Origin: DATFQI01 sp963816955
GTDB taxonomy: Bacteria > Actinomycetota > Thermoleophilia > Solirubrobacterales > Solirubrobacteraceae
Assembly (NCBI GenBank): GCA_963816955.1
Contig: CAWFME010000009.1
Coordinates: forward strand, 1 to 64,000
Length of the DNA: 64,000 nt
Direction: 5' to 3'
A model generated the notes under the pieces. That model was not told the DNA's origin. It worked only from the letters and a program-made list of their open reading frames with translations, and made no database searches. This document shows, piece after piece, positions 19,721 to 31,572 of this stretch. Every line of letters starts with the position of its first letter. Within the stretch, counting starts at the first letter, position 1. A program made the translations under genes and the position numbers.

Positions 19721-19746
19721 AAAAAAGCGGGCGAGCGCCCGCTTTC
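19721..19746 (-). terminator. intrinsic terminator/attenuator in the rimP-nusA operon leader
   Basis: On the minus strand AAGCGGGC, loop GCTC, GCCCGCTT run into TTTTTT: an 8-bp perfect stem with a T-tract at 19726-19721, ending just 2 nt before the ATG at 19719 and 22 nt before the chosen rimP ATG. No promoter fits between it and rimP. A leader GCTTTC at 19779-19774 can pair with GAAAGC at 19746-19741, overlapping four bases of the terminator's 5' arm, which gives a possible antiterminator. Between them is a GCAA-tetraloop hairpin (CGGCC/GGCCG, 19769-19756). Confidence 0.75.
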
Positions 19747-19789
19747 CGAACCACACGGCCTTGCGGCCGAAACGAAAGCTGTGCCGTTG

Positions 19790-19798
19790 AGATTAGCA
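19790..19798 (-). promoter_or_regulatory. candidate extended -10 promoter for the rimP-nusA operon
   Basis: TGC-TAATCT on the minus strand is an extended -10 element, placed 12 bp after the end of the TPR gene. Transcription from about 19783 would give a leader of about 85 nt containing the GNRA hairpin and the terminator before rimP. No good -35 is seen, as expected for an extended -10 promoter. Confidence 0.5.
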
Positions 19799-19809
19799 CC
19801 GCAGAGCCG

Positions 19810-20169
19810 CTATGCGGCCTTCATCGCCCGCTCCCGATAGAGCCGGTAATCGCCGCGTTCCGGGCGCAGCTGGGCGGCCAGCGCGAGCGGCTTGCGGGCC
19901 TCCTTGTGACGGCCGAGCTGCATCAGCGAGCGGCCCAGGCAGAAGAGCGCGAAGTCGTTCGTCGGAGCGAGCTCGACGACCGCCTCGAACTCCTCGCGGG
20001 CGCGCTCGTACTGCGCCGAGCGGAAGTACGCGCGGCCGAGCGCCTCGCGGATCGAGGTCTTGTCCGGGGCGAGGTCGCGGGCCCGGCTCAGCGGCACCGT
20101 GGCGGAGTTGAAGTCCCCCGCCTCGAGCAGTGCGGTGCCCCGCTGGAAGAGGTCGTATACGTCATCCAT
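19810..20169 (-). CDS. tetratricopeptide-repeat protein
   Basis: A 119-residue protein made of about three TPR units: DVYDLFQRGTALLEAGDFNS, then LGRAYFRSAQYERAREEFEA and LGRSLMQLGRHKEARKPLAL. It has no signal peptide or membrane segment, so it is cytosolic and probably a protein-protein adaptor. It begins 22 bp after the transglutaminase gene and is the last gene of the coaBC-MoxR-DUF58-transglutaminase run. Its stop is followed by the rimP promoter. The partner is unknown. The start ATG 20169 (MDDVYD) was chosen; a second ATG four bases downstream is out of frame. Confidence 0.85.
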   Translation of the reverse strand: MDDVYDLFQRGTALLEAGDFNSATVPLSRARDLAPDKTSIREALGRAYFRSAQYERAREEFEAVVELAPTNDFALFCLGRSLMQLGRHKEARKPLALAAQLRPERGDYRLYRERAMKAA

Positions 20170-20191
20170 CTCCCGCCTCAGTGTACGTCCG

Positions 20192-22468
20192 TCAGCGGGG
20201 CTTCGGCGGCAGCGCCCACCACGCCCGCACGCGGCCGCCGAGGCCGCCGCCGCGGGCGAGCTCGGCCCGCACCGCGCGCCGGCCGGACGTCGTCGGGAGC
20301 GGGCCGTGGCCGGCGTAGCGCTGCGCGCGCAGCGCGCGCACGTAGCTCGCGGCCGCGGGCGCGCGCGCGAACAGGGCCTCGACGGTGCTGAGCGTGGCCG
20401 CCGGGCCGGGCGTGCGCTGGGTGCGCGCGAGCGCGCGCTCGAGCTCGGCCACCGGCCCCCAGCCCGCAGCCACGCGGCGGCGGTGGCGGCGCAGCAGCCA
20501 GACGGCGAGTCCTGCCAGCAGCAGCACGAGCGCCCCACCGAGCGCGATGGTGGTCCACGACGTGCCGCCCTCGCCGGCCGCCAGCCCGCGGGCGTTGCCG
20601 GTGCGGATGTCGCCGCCGAGGTCCGGGGCGCCGCGGATCCCCGCGGCGGCGGCCGCGTCCTCGTCGGCGGCTTGCGAGCGCGCGGGCGCGGCCGAGGGCG
20701 TCGGGTCCATCGTGACCCAGCCGTAGCCCGCGTACCAGACCTCCACCCACGAGTGGGCGTCGAGGTCGCGGACGACGTACTCGCCCGCCTCGCGGTCCAG
20801 CACGCCGGTCGAGAAGCCGGTCGCGACGCGCGCCGGCACGCCGGCCATCCGCAGCAGCAGCGCCATCGCGCCCGAGTACTGCTGGCAGTAGCCCGACCGC
20901 GCGTCGAACAGGAAGCCGTCGAGGTTCTCGGCCGCGGGCGGCGGCGACTCGGTATAGGCGAAGGCGTCGCCGCGCAGGTAGCGCAGCACCGCCTGCACGA
21001 GCTCCTCCTGCGTCGCGGACTCGCGGCGGAGGCGCTGGGCGAGCGCGTAGGTGCGCGCGTAGCGGCTCGTACGCAGCAGCCGGCGGGCCGGCACGGGCTC
21101 GCCGCCCGGGTCGGCGGCGGCCGTCGCCATCGGCACGCCTGGCGCGCCGAAGAGCGGGAACTCCACGCGCGAGCCGAGCGAGTCGGCGGCGGCCGCCGGG
21201 TCCGGGTCGGGCGGCAGCGGCGACGGGAGCTCGATGCTCGCGTAGCGCTCCATCGTCGCCGGGTAGGTGCGCGCGGCCGCCGCCCGCTCGCGGCCGTTCG
21301 GGTTCGGCGTGTAGACGAGCGCGCCGTAGGCGTCGCCGCGGCGCAGCTCGCGGCTCATGCTGGCGTAGGTGCCGTCGCCGAGCGGCAGCCAGGCCAGCGT
21401 CCGCGAGACGATCGCGCAGGCCACGCCGGCGGTGACGAACGTCTGCGTGCGCAGGTTGCGCACCGAGATGCGGATCCGCTGCAGGTAGCGCTCGTTGTCC
21501 TCGTTCAGGTAGGCCGAGACGCCGCTGCAGCCGTCCTGGTTGGTCGAGCTGCGGTCGCGCACCCAGCGCGCGCCGTCGAAGTCGTCGAGGTTGGTCGCCT
21601 TCCAGTAGGCGGGGCGCTTCGCCTTCACGCGCAGCAGCTCGCGCCCGTCGCGCGGCCAGTCCAGCGGGCCGTAGGAGTGGTCCCAGGTGAACGAGGTGGA
21701 CTTCGAGGACGCGTTGGAGAGCGCCCACGTCTCGTAGTCGAACCACGGCTGGTCGGTGTCGAGGGCGGGCGCCGCGGCCAGCCCGAGGATCGTCACGGTC
21801 ACCGCGAGGATCGCCGCCGCGCCGGCGTCGGTGATCCGCAGGCGCTCCAGCCGCAGGTAGGCGACGACGAGCAGCGCCAGCAGCGCGCCCGAGAGGAACT
21901 CCGAGGAGAGGTCGAGCGCCACCGCCGGGACGGCGTAGATGGCGACCAGCAGGACGAGCGCGACGTTGCGCAGCCCGAGCTCGCGCCGGCGCGGCCAGAA
22001 GGCGACCAGCGCCGCCGTGACGGCGAGCATCGTCCCGCCGAGCGCGATCACCGCGCGCGTCCACTCGTCCAGGCCCCGGTAGGGCACGCGCGCCCCGGGC
22101 AGCGAGTCGATGCCGCGGCCGATCCCGGCCGCCAGCTCGCCCCAGCGGTCGGGCAGCAGCTGCTCGTCGGCGACGCCGCCGCCGAGCAGCGCGAGCGCGA
22201 AGGCGAACACGGCCACCAGCACGGCGGCCGGGGTGCGGGCCCGGCCGGGCAGCCGGCGCGCCGCCAGGAGGCCGCAGATCGCGGCCGCGGCGGCGAGGAC
22301 CGCGTAGCCGGCGCGCTGGCCGGCGGCCGGCTCGAGCATCTGCATCCACTGCAGCGTCGCGAAGCCGCAGAGCGCGACGAACGCCATCGCCCGCGCCGCG
22401 GGCGCCGCGATCGTCATCTCGACCGCCGGGCGGGGGGCATCCCATCCGCGGCCGGCGGCCGTGCTCAT
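20192..22468 (-). CDS. TgpA-like membrane transglutaminase-domain protein
   Basis: A 758-residue integral membrane protein. The N-terminal 250 residues contain about six hydrophobic segments (for example AMAFVALCGFATLQ, AVLVAVFAFALALLGGG, VALVLLVAIYAVPAVAL). A large extracytoplasmic region follows with the transglutaminase core DARSGYCQQYSGAMALLLRM, AGVPARVATGFSTGV and DLDAHSWVEVWYAGYGWVTM DPTP, giving the Cys, His and Asp triad. One further membrane segment (TIALGGALVLLLAGLAVWLL) and a cytosolic tail come last. It overlaps the DUF58 stop by ATGA. MoxR-DUF58-transglutaminase modules are common and are thought to remodel envelope proteins; the actual substrate is unknown. Confidence 0.92.
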   Translation of the reverse strand: MSTAAGRGWDAPRPAVEMTIAAPAARAMAFVALCGFATLQWMQMLEPAAGQRAGYAVLAAAAAICGLLAARRLPGRARTPAAVLVAVFAFALALLGGGVADEQLLPDRWGELAAGIGRGIDSLPGARVPYRGLDEWTRAVIALGGTMLAVTAALVAFWPRRRELGLRNVALVLLVAIYAVPAVALDLSSEFLSGALLALLVVAYLRLERLRITDAGAAAILAVTVTILGLAAAPALDTDQPWFDYETWALSNASSKSTSFTWDHSYGPLDWPRDGRELLRVKAKRPAYWKATNLDDFDGARWVRDRSSTNQDGCSGVSAYLNEDNERYLQRIRISVRNLRTQTFVTAGVACAIVSRTLAWLPLGDGTYASMSRELRRGDAYGALVYTPNPNGRERAAAARTYPATMERYASIELPSPLPPDPDPAAAADSLGSRVEFPLFGAPGVPMATAAADPGGEPVPARRLLRTSRYARTYALAQRLRRESATQEELVQAVLRYLRGDAFAYTESPPPAAENLDGFLFDARSGYCQQYSGAMALLLRMAGVPARVATGFSTGVLDREAGEYVVRDLDAHSWVEVWYAGYGWVTMDPTPSAAPARSQAADEDAAAAAGIRGAPDLGGDIRTGNARGLAAGEGGTSWTTIALGGALVLLLAGLAVWLLRRHRRRVAAGWGPVAELERALARTQRTPGPAATLSTVEALFARAPAAASYVRALRAQRYAGHGPLPTTSGRRAVRAELARGGGLGGRVRAWWALPPKPR

Positions 22469-23568
22469 GCGGCGCTGCCCCCCACCGCGGCGACGGCGGC
22501 GGCCCCGCCGGTCCGCCCGCCCACGTAGCCGTGGCAGCCGGCGACCTCCAGAACGGCGCGGCGGCCGGGCAGCTCGCCAGGGACGACGATCAGGCAGCCG
22601 CCTGGCGTGCGCCCGAGCCCGCGCGGCGGGCGGTCGACGGGCCGCGCGGAGACGAACACGATGAGGCCGCGGCGGTTCTGGGCGGCGGTCAGCGCGGGCC
22701 CGGTGGACTCGTCGAGCAGCGCGAGCCGGACGTGCGCCTGCGGCCATGCGAGCAGGTCCTGCTCGACGTAGACCGCGCGCCGGTCACCCGGGAGCAGCAG
22801 CGCGCAGCCCGTCCGGCGCGCGAAGTGCAGCAGCAGCGAGCCCGTCGCGCGCACGGCGGCGTCGAGGGCGTCGCGCGAGGCGGGCGCGCGCGGGTCGAGC
22901 ACCACGATCGGCCGCGAGTCGGACTCCGAGATCAGCTTGCGCTCCATCAGCCCGTGGCCGCGCGCCAGCGACTGCCAGTGGATGCGCGACGCAGGCGTGC
23001 CCTCGCGGAACTGCCGCACGCCGTCGACCTCGGTCTCGGCGGCGGCGATCAGCGCGGCCCGGGCGTGCGCCGGCATCGCCTCTCCCCCGTTGGCCGTGAC
23101 GCTCACCGGGTAGGTGCGCGGCAGGACGAGGATCTCGTCCTCGTGCTCGCCGCGCACGACCTGCTGGGCGAGTCCGAACGGGTCGCGCAGCACGAGCGCC
23201 GGCGGGGCGAGCTTGCGGCGCCCACGGCGGCCGAAGCGGATCTCCACGCGCACGCGGGTGGTGCGCCGGCCGGCCTGGAAGCGGACGGGGTCGGGCAGCA
23301 GCGGCTCGTCGATCCATCCTGGCGGGAGCGGCAGCGTGCCCGAGCGCGCGGTGATCACCACGGCCAGCGGCTGCTCCTCGAGCACGCTGCGGGTGCCGAG
23401 CTCGCGCCGGATCGTCGAGCCCCACGCGCCGGCCGCGATCCAGCCGGCCGCGCCGAGCCCGAGCAGCGCGAGCGCCGAGCCCGTGACGTAGAGCGGCTCG
23501 GCGTCGAACGTGCCGGCGACCAGCAGGAGCAGGACCCCGAGGCCCGCGCAGCCGTAGGCGGAGCGCAT
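22465..23568 (-). CDS. DUF58 (von Willebrand A-like) membrane protein
   Basis: A 367-residue protein with two N-terminal membrane segments (GLGVLLLLVAGTF and LALLGLGAAGWIAAGAW). A beta-rich region follows, containing VLRDPFGL (the family's DPFGL box), and then the DUF58 signature GVRQFREGTPASRIHWQSLA, RGHGLMERKL. Asp in IVVLDPRAPAS could be part of a degenerate metal-binding vWA site. It lies between the MoxR ATPase (32 bp upstream) and the transglutaminase (ATGA overlap), the standard module in which MoxR is believed to act as chaperone for the vWA protein. Confidence 0.93.
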   Translation of the reverse strand: MRSAYGCAGLGVLLLLVAGTFDAEPLYVTGSALALLGLGAAGWIAAGAWGSTIRRELGTRSVLEEQPLAVVITARSGTLPLPPGWIDEPLLPDPVRFQAGRRTTRVRVEIRFGRRGRRKLAPPALVLRDPFGLAQQVVRGEHEDEILVLPRTYPVSVTANGGEAMPAHARAALIAAAETEVDGVRQFREGTPASRIHWQSLARGHGLMERKLISESDSRPIVVLDPRAPASRDALDAAVRATGSLLLHFARRTGCALLLPGDRRAVYVEQDLLAWPQAHVRLALLDESTGPALTAAQNRRGLIVFVSARPVDRPPRGLGRTPGGCLIVVPGELPGRRAVLEVAGCHGYVGGRTGGAAAVAAVGGSAA

Positions 23569-23600
23569 GGCCGGATTCTCCTACGCGGCGCGCACGCGCG

Positions 23601-24581
23601 CTAGAGCGCCGGCGTGGCGGCGATCGCGTCCGCGATGATCGCGGAGCGCTCGACGCCGGCCGCCTCGGGGACGAGCATGATGCGGTGCGTGAGCACGGCG
23701 TCGGCGAGCGCCTGCACGTCGTCGGGCAGCGCGTGGTCGCGGCCCTCGATCAGCGCGCGCGCCTTGGCGGCGCGCAGCAGCAGCAGGCCGGCGCGCGGAG
23801 AGGCGCCGAGCTCCACGCGGCCGTCGGCGCGCGTGTGGCGGATCAGCGAGACGATGTACTCGCGCAGCGCCCGCGAGGCGTGCACGCGGTGCGCGGCGTC
23901 GATCGCCGTCAGGATCTCCGCGCGGTCGGCCACCGGCCCGAGCTCGAGCACGCGGTCGCCGGACTCGTGGCCGGCGAGCATGCCGGCCTCCTCGGCGGCG
24001 TCCGGGTAACCGAGCGAGAGCCGCACCATGAAGCGGTCGACCTGCGCCTCGGGCAGCGGATAGGTGCCCTCGTACTCCACCGGGTTCTGCGTCGCGAAGA
24101 CCATGAACGGGCGCGCGAGCTCGTGCGACATCGCGTCGACGGTGACGTGGCGCTCCTGCATGCACTCGAGCAGGCCCGACTGCGTCTTCGGGCTCGCGCG
24201 GTTGATCTCGTCGACGATGACGATGTTGGCGAAGATCGGCCCGGGGCGGAACTCGAAGCGGCCCTCGCGCTGGTTGTAGACGTTGGTGCCGACGATGTCG
24301 GCGGGCAGCAGGTCCGCGGTGCACTGCACGCGCGCGAACTGGCACTCGATCGAGCGCGACAGCGCGCGGGCGAGCGCCGTCTTGCCGACGCCCGGGTAGT
24401 CCTCGACGATCACGTGGCCCTCCGAGAGCAGCGCCACGATCGTGTGGCTGAGCTGCTCGTCGCGGACCATCACGGCGCGGCGGATGTTCTCCGAGATCCG
24501 CTGCGCCATCGACACGGCGGCCGCCACATCGGCGGGGGCGAGGCTCTCGTCCGCCTCAGGGGTGGGTTCGACGGGCTCCAT
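23601..24581 (-). CDS. MoxR-family AAA+ ATPase
   Basis: A 326-residue ATPase. Walker A is VEDYPGVGKTALARALSRSI, Walker B is IVIVDEINRASPKTQSGLLE, sensor 1 is PFMVFATQNPVEYEGTYPLP, and the following EAQVDRFMVRLSLGYP completes the MoxR signature. The lid domain ends RIMLVPEAAGVERSAIIADA. The ATG at 24581 lies 2 bp behind the coaBC stop, so it is probably translated from the coaBC message. It probably serves as chaperone for the DUF58 protein next to it. Confidence 0.95.
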   Translation of the reverse strand: MEPVEPTPEADESLAPADVAAAVSMAQRISENIRRAVMVRDEQLSHTIVALLSEGHVIVEDYPGVGKTALARALSRSIECQFARVQCTADLLPADIVGTNVYNQREGRFEFRPGPIFANIVIVDEINRASPKTQSGLLECMQERHVTVDAMSHELARPFMVFATQNPVEYEGTYPLPEAQVDRFMVRLSLGYPDAAEEAGMLAGHESGDRVLELGPVADRAEILTAIDAAHRVHASRALREYIVSLIRHTRADGRVELGASPRAGLLLLRAAKARALIEGRDHALPDDVQALADAVLTHRIMLVPEAAGVERSAIIADAIAATPAL

Positions 24582-24583
24582 GG

Positions 24584-25843
24584 TCAGCGCGGCACCTTCT
24601 CGGGTGTAGATGAACGATCGCTCAAGACCATGTCCAAGATGGCGCCGGCGACGTCGGCCTTGGCCGCCTTGGGCACGTGGTGCTCGCCCTCCGGGGTGAC
24701 GATCACGACCTCGTTCTCGGCGCTGTCGAATCCGATCGAGGCGTCCGAGACGTCGTTGAGCACGACGGCGTCCAGGCCCTTGCGCTCGAGCTTGCCGCGC
24801 GCATGCGCGAGCGCTCCGTCCCCGTGCTCGGCGGCGAAGCCGATCAGCACCTGGCCCGGGCGGCGGGCGGCGGCGAGGCTGGAGAGCACGTCCGTTGTAC
24901 GCACGAGCTGCAGGTTCAGTTCCCCGGCCTCGTCCTTCTTGAGCTTGCCGGCGTGCGCCGCCACCGGCCGGTAGTCGGCGACGGCGGCGGCCATCAGGAG
25001 CACGTCGGCGCCGGCGAAGGCACTGGTCGCGGCGCCGGCCAGCTCGGCGGCGGTGCTGACGTCGACGTACTCGATCCCGTTGCGGCGGGGCAGCGCGACG
25101 TTGGCGGCGATCACCGTGACCGTGGCGCCGCGGGCCGCGGCGGCCTCGGCGAGCGCGAAGCCCATCCGCCCGCTCGAGCGGTTGCCGACGAAGCGCACCG
25201 CGTCGATCGGCTCGCGAGTGCCGCCGGCGGTGACGAGCACCTTGAGGCCGTCGAGCGCGCGGCTGTGGCCGAGCGCGCGCTCGATCGCGGCCAGCAGCTC
25301 GGGCGGCTCGGGCAATCGGCCGATCCCCTGCTCCCCGAGCGAGGCCAGCGAGCCCGTGCCGGGCTGGAGCACGATCACGCCGCGCTCGCGCAGGCGCGCG
25401 AGGTTGGCCTGCGTCGCCGGGTGCTCGTACATCGCGGCGTTCATCGCGGGCGCCACGATCAGCGGCCGTGCCGTCGAGCGCGCAAGGGCGGCGGCGGTCA
25501 GCAGGTTGTCGGCGTGGCCGCCGGCGAGCTTGGCGATCGTGTTGGCGCTGGCGGGCGCGATCGCGTAGACGTCGGCGCGCTCGACCAGCTCGAGGTGCCC
25601 GATCGGCGCGTGCGCCGGGACCGGGTCGCCGGGGAAGGCGCCGCGCAGCGGGTCGTCCTCCCACTCGGTCGTGAGCACGGGCGCGCCCGTGATGCCGGCG
25701 AAGGACGCCGTGCCGACGAAGCGGGTGGCGCTCGGCGTCTGCACGACGCGCACGGAATGGCCGGCCTTGATCGCCAGCCGCGCCAGCTCGAGCGCCTTAT
25801 AGGCGGCGATCCCGCCGGTGACGCCGAGGAGGATGCGGGCCAC
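24584..25843 (-). CDS. coaBC: bifunctional phosphopantothenoylcysteine decarboxylase/phosphopantothenate-cysteine ligase
   Basis: A 419-residue CoaBC of coenzyme A synthesis. The flavoprotein decarboxylase half starts MARILLGVTGGIAAYKALEL and has YAIAPASANTIAKLAGGHAD and LIVAPAMNAAMYEHPATQAN. The ligase half contains VLVTAGGTREPIDAVRFVGN, RSSGRMGFALAEAAAARGA and GKLKKDEAGEL. GTG start at 25843, 34 bp after rpoZ. The gmk-rpoZ-coaBC order is widely conserved in actinobacteria. Confidence 0.96.
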   Translation of the reverse strand: MARILLGVTGGIAAYKALELARLAIKAGHSVRVVQTPSATRFVGTASFAGITGAPVLTTEWEDDPLRGAFPGDPVPAHAPIGHLELVERADVYAIAPASANTIAKLAGGHADNLLTAAALARSTARPLIVAPAMNAAMYEHPATQANLARLRERGVIVLQPGTGSLASLGEQGIGRLPEPPELLAAIERALGHSRALDGLKVLVTAGGTREPIDAVRFVGNRSSGRMGFALAEAAAARGATVTVIAANVALPRRNGIEYVDVSTAAELAGAATSAFAGADVLLMAAAVADYRPVAAHAGKLKKDEAGELNLQLVRTTDVLSSLAAARRPGQVLIGFAAEHGDGALAHARGKLERKGLDAVVLNDVSDASIGFDSAENEVVIVTPEGEHHVPKAAKADVAGAILDMVLSDRSSTPEKVPR

Positions 25844-25877
25844 GCGCGCTCCCGCCTCGCCGCTTGCGCGGACCTGC

Positions 25878-26111
25878 CTACTGCCCGCGGTAGCGGTACT
25901 TGACCTTGCCGCCCGCGACTTCCTCGAGGGCGATGGTCAGGTAGTTCTTGGAGCCGGTGTCCACCATCGGCGGCGGGAACTCCTCGAAGGTGCCCTCGCC
26001 GAGGTTGTGGTAGTAGGAGTTGATCTGCCGCGCCCGCTTGGCGGCGACGATCACGCTCGCGTATGGGGAGTCGACGTTCTCGAGCAGGCGATCGACGCGG
26101 GGAGAGATCAT
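25878..26111 (-). CDS. rpoZ: RNA polymerase omega subunit
   Basis: A 77-residue omega subunit with SPRVDRLLENVDSPYASVIV, AAKRARQINSYYHNLGEGTF and a C-terminal YLTIALEEVAGGKVKYRYRG, as in actinobacterial RpoZ. It clamps the beta-prime subunit during polymerase assembly. The ATG overlaps the gmk stop as ATGA. Confidence 0.96.
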   Translation of the reverse strand: MISPRVDRLLENVDSPYASVIVAAKRARQINSYYHNLGEGTFEEFPPPMVDTGSKNYLTIALEEVAGGKVKYRYRGQ

Positions 26112-26671
26112 GCGTTAGATCCTAGCGCCGCGCGGACGACCTCCTCCAGGGCCTCGACGGCGTCGTCGAGCCGGTCGTTGATCACGACGTGCGGGAACTC
26201 GCCCTGCGCGGCGAGCTCCTCGCGCGCGGTGGCCAGGCGCGCCTCGACCTGCTCGGGGTCGTCGGTGCCGCGGCCGACGAGCCGGTTGCGCAGCGCCTCC
26301 TCGTTCGGCGGGGCGACGAAGATCCGCACCGCCTCGGGCATCGTCTCGCGGATCTGGCGGGCGCCCTGGACCTCGATCTCGAGCACGACGGGCGCGCCCG
26401 CGCTCGTGCGGCGCTCGAGCTCGGACCGCAGCGTGCCGTAGCGCCGGCCGGAGTAGCTCGCGTGCTCGACGAAGTCGCCCGCGGCCACGCGCCGGTCGAA
26501 CTCCGCGTCGTCGAGGAAGTGGTAGGCGACGCCGTCCTCCTCCCCCGGCCGCGGCCGCCGCGTCGTCGCCGAGACCGACAGCTCGAGCTCGGGGATCCGC
26601 TCGAGCAGCGTGCGGATCAGCGTGCCCTTGCCGACCCCGGAGGGGCCGGTGATCACGAAGACCTTGGCCAC
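26108..26671 (-). CDS. gmk: guanylate kinase
   Basis: A 187-residue enzyme phosphorylating GMP to GDP. It starts with GTG at 26671: VAKVFVITGPSGVGKGTLIR, with the P-loop at residues 9-16, then SVSATTRRPRPGEEDGVAYH with the GMP-binding arginines, VEHASYSGRRYGT and VLEIEVQGARQI. The ending is EEVVRAALGSNA. An upstream in-frame extension rich in Arg/Ala is not credible. It lies 29 bp after the mIHF gene and overlaps rpoZ. Confidence 0.96.
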   Translation of the reverse strand: MAKVFVITGPSGVGKGTLIRTLLERIPELELSVSATTRRPRPGEEDGVAYHFLDDAEFDRRVAAGDFVEHASYSGRRYGTLRSELERRTSAGAPVVLEIEVQGARQIRETMPEAVRIFVAPPNEEALRNRLVGRGTDDPEQVEARLATAREELAAQGEFPHVVINDRLDDAVEALEEVVRAALGSNA

Positions 26672-26700
26672 GGTGCTGGGGGCGGGTGGCGGGATTCGAT

Positions 26701-27045
26701 CTAGCGGCGCAGCATCGAGACGAGCTCGGTGCGCTGGCGCTGCGAGAGGCCGCCGATGGTCTTGCTCGGCGAGATGCGGCACTGCACGAGCACCTTGTTG
26801 ACCTTCACGCGCCCGTACTTCGGGACGGCGAGCAGCATGTCGAAGACCTTCGCCGTCTCGACGAACTCGGGCGGCTCGAGCAGGAGATCGTGGATCTTGG
26901 CGCGGCCCGCCTTGAGATCGCGCTTGAGCTGGGCGCGGCGCGTTCGGATCTCGTTCGCGCGCTCGAGGGCTTCCATCCGCTGGACGAGGCTGCGCTCGGG
27001 CGCGGCCACGCCCGGCTTGGTCGGGGTCTTCGTCGCTGGCGGCAT
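26701..27045 (-). CDS. mihF: actinobacterial integration host factor mIHF-like
   Basis: A 114-residue basic protein with LVQRMEALERANEIRTRRAQ, LKRDLKAGRAKIHDLLLEPP and VPKYGRVKVNKVLVQCRISP, then IGGLSQRQRTELVSMLRR. The helix-two-turn-helix with GxxQRxxL is the DNA-binding part of mycobacterial IHF, a nucleoid-associated protein. Its place just before gmk is the usual one in actinobacteria and is a good phylum marker. There is no Shine-Dalgarno before ATG 27045, and a -10 hexamer ends 8 nt upstream, so the message is probably leaderless. Confidence 0.92.
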   Translation of the reverse strand: MPPATKTPTKPGVAAPERSLVQRMEALERANEIRTRRAQLKRDLKAGRAKIHDLLLEPPEFVETAKVFDMLLAVPKYGRVKVNKVLVQCRISPSKTIGGLSQRQRTELVSMLRR

Positions 27046-27053
27046 GGGCGGCG

Positions 27054-27093
27054 AGTCTACATCCCTGAAACGGGTCGACAAGGCTCCTCGACC
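27054..27093 (-). promoter_or_regulatory. mihF promoter with overlapping inverted repeat
   Basis: TTGTCG (27081-27076), a 16-bp spacer and TAGACT (27059-27054) form a good promoter whose expected start site falls at or within a base or two of the mihF ATG (27045). An inverted repeat GGTCGA-N9-TCGACC at 27073-27093 covers the -35 and could be an operator. Further upstream, ACCTCAAGTTGAGGT at 27106-27120 is a second palindrome. Confidence 0.55.
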
Positions 27094-27224
27094 GAATTCG
27101 GCTGCACCTCAAGTTGAGGTTCAGGAGTGTTCATGGGACTTGATGGTAAAGGCACGGTTTGCAGGCGTTTTCGACGCACGATGTGCTATCCGCGCACGCG
27201 GCATCCTGACCCTACCCAGGAAGA

Positions 27225-27241
27225 CCCCGGTGTTTGCGGGG
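27225..27241 (-). terminator. weak candidate terminator after carB
   Basis: On the minus strand CCCCG, loop CAAACAC, CGGGG form a 5-bp stem 31 nt downstream of the carB stop, followed by TCTTCCT, not by a clean T-tract. The 27046-27271 gap also contains the mihF promoter and a patch more AT-rich than its neighbours (about 27106-27190) with no gene I can support. Confidence 0.3.
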
Positions 27242-27271
27242 AAGTTCTCCTCCGGACCGGGCCGGCCGGCG

Positions 27272-30411
<3,140 letters not shown>

Positions 30412-30412
<1 letters not shown>

Positions 30413-31572
30413 CAGGCCGAGTCTCCTCCGGGAGACGTCCGGTCTCCCGTCTTGATGGGGACCTCGGGCATCCGGCCCGAGGATTTGGCGAACAGGTCGA
30501 TGAACTCGTCGAAGAGCCCCAGCGAGTCGTTGGGCCCCGGCCCGGCCTCCGGGTGGTATTGCACGCAGCCCGCCGGCACGTCCAGCAGGCGGATGCCCTC
30601 GACGGTGCCGTCGTAGAGGTTGACGTGGGTCAGCTCGGCGGCGCCGAGCGCGGACTCGATGCGCACGCCGACCTCGCCGCGGACGGCGAAGCCATGGTTC
30701 TGCGAGGTGATCGCGATCCGGCCGCTGCGCAGGTCCTTGACCGGGTGGTTGGCGCCGCGATGGCCGAACGGCAGCTTGAACGTCTCCAGCCCGGCCGCCC
30801 GCGAGAGCAGCTGGTGGCCGAGGCAGATCCCGAACACGGGCTTGGTCGACAGCAGCTCGCGGATCGTCTCGACGATGTACCCCAGCGCGGCCGGGTCGCC
30901 GGGGCCCGGAACCAGGAAGAAGCCGTCGGGATCGCGGGCGAGGAGCTCCTCCGCCGGGGTGGTGCAGGGATACAGCTCGAGCACAGCACCGCGCGAGGTG
31001 AAGTTGCGGATGATCGACCGCTTGATCCCGGTGTCCAGCGCGATGATGCGCGGCCCGTCGCCGTCGCCGTGGACCTCCGGCTCCGAGACCGTCACCTCGC
31101 GGGCGAGGTCGCGGCCGACCATGCTCGGCTCGGCCCGGACGCGCTCCATCGCCTCCGACTGCGACGTGGCCGCTCCGAAGATGCCGCCGCGCATCGCCCC
31201 GGCGTCGCGGATGTGGCGCACGAGCACGCGGGTGTCGACGCCGCTGATGCCCGGGATGCCGCTGTCGCGCAGCCAGTCCAGCCAGCCCTGCTCGGCGCCC
31301 GCGGAGTCGGACGGGTTGACGGCGTCGCGCATGATCGCCGCGGCGGCGTGGACGCGGCCGGACTCCATCGCCGCCTCGCTGACGCCGTAGTTGCCGACGT
31401 GCGGCGCGGTGAAGGTGATCAGCTGGCGCGCGAAGCTCGGGTCGGACATCGACTCCTGGTAGCCCGACATCCCCGTCGTGAAGACGACCTCGCCGGTCAC
31501 CTCGCGCTCGGCGCCGACGGCGTCGCCGTCGAAGCGGGTGCCGTCCTCGAGCAGGACGTAGGCCGAGCTCAC
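30412..31572 (-). CDS. carA: carbamoyl-phosphate synthase small (glutaminase) subunit
   Basis: A 386-residue CarA. It begins with GTG at 31572, SSAYVLLEDGTRFDGDAVGA, then TGEVVFTTGMSGYQESMSDP. The amidotransferase domain has PVFGICLGHQLLSRAAGLET with the catalytic Cys, SQNHGFAV, and VQYHPEAGPGPNDS with the catalytic His and Glu. It supplies ammonia from glutamine to CarB. The start overlaps the stop of the isochorismatase-like gene (GTGA). Confidence 0.97.
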
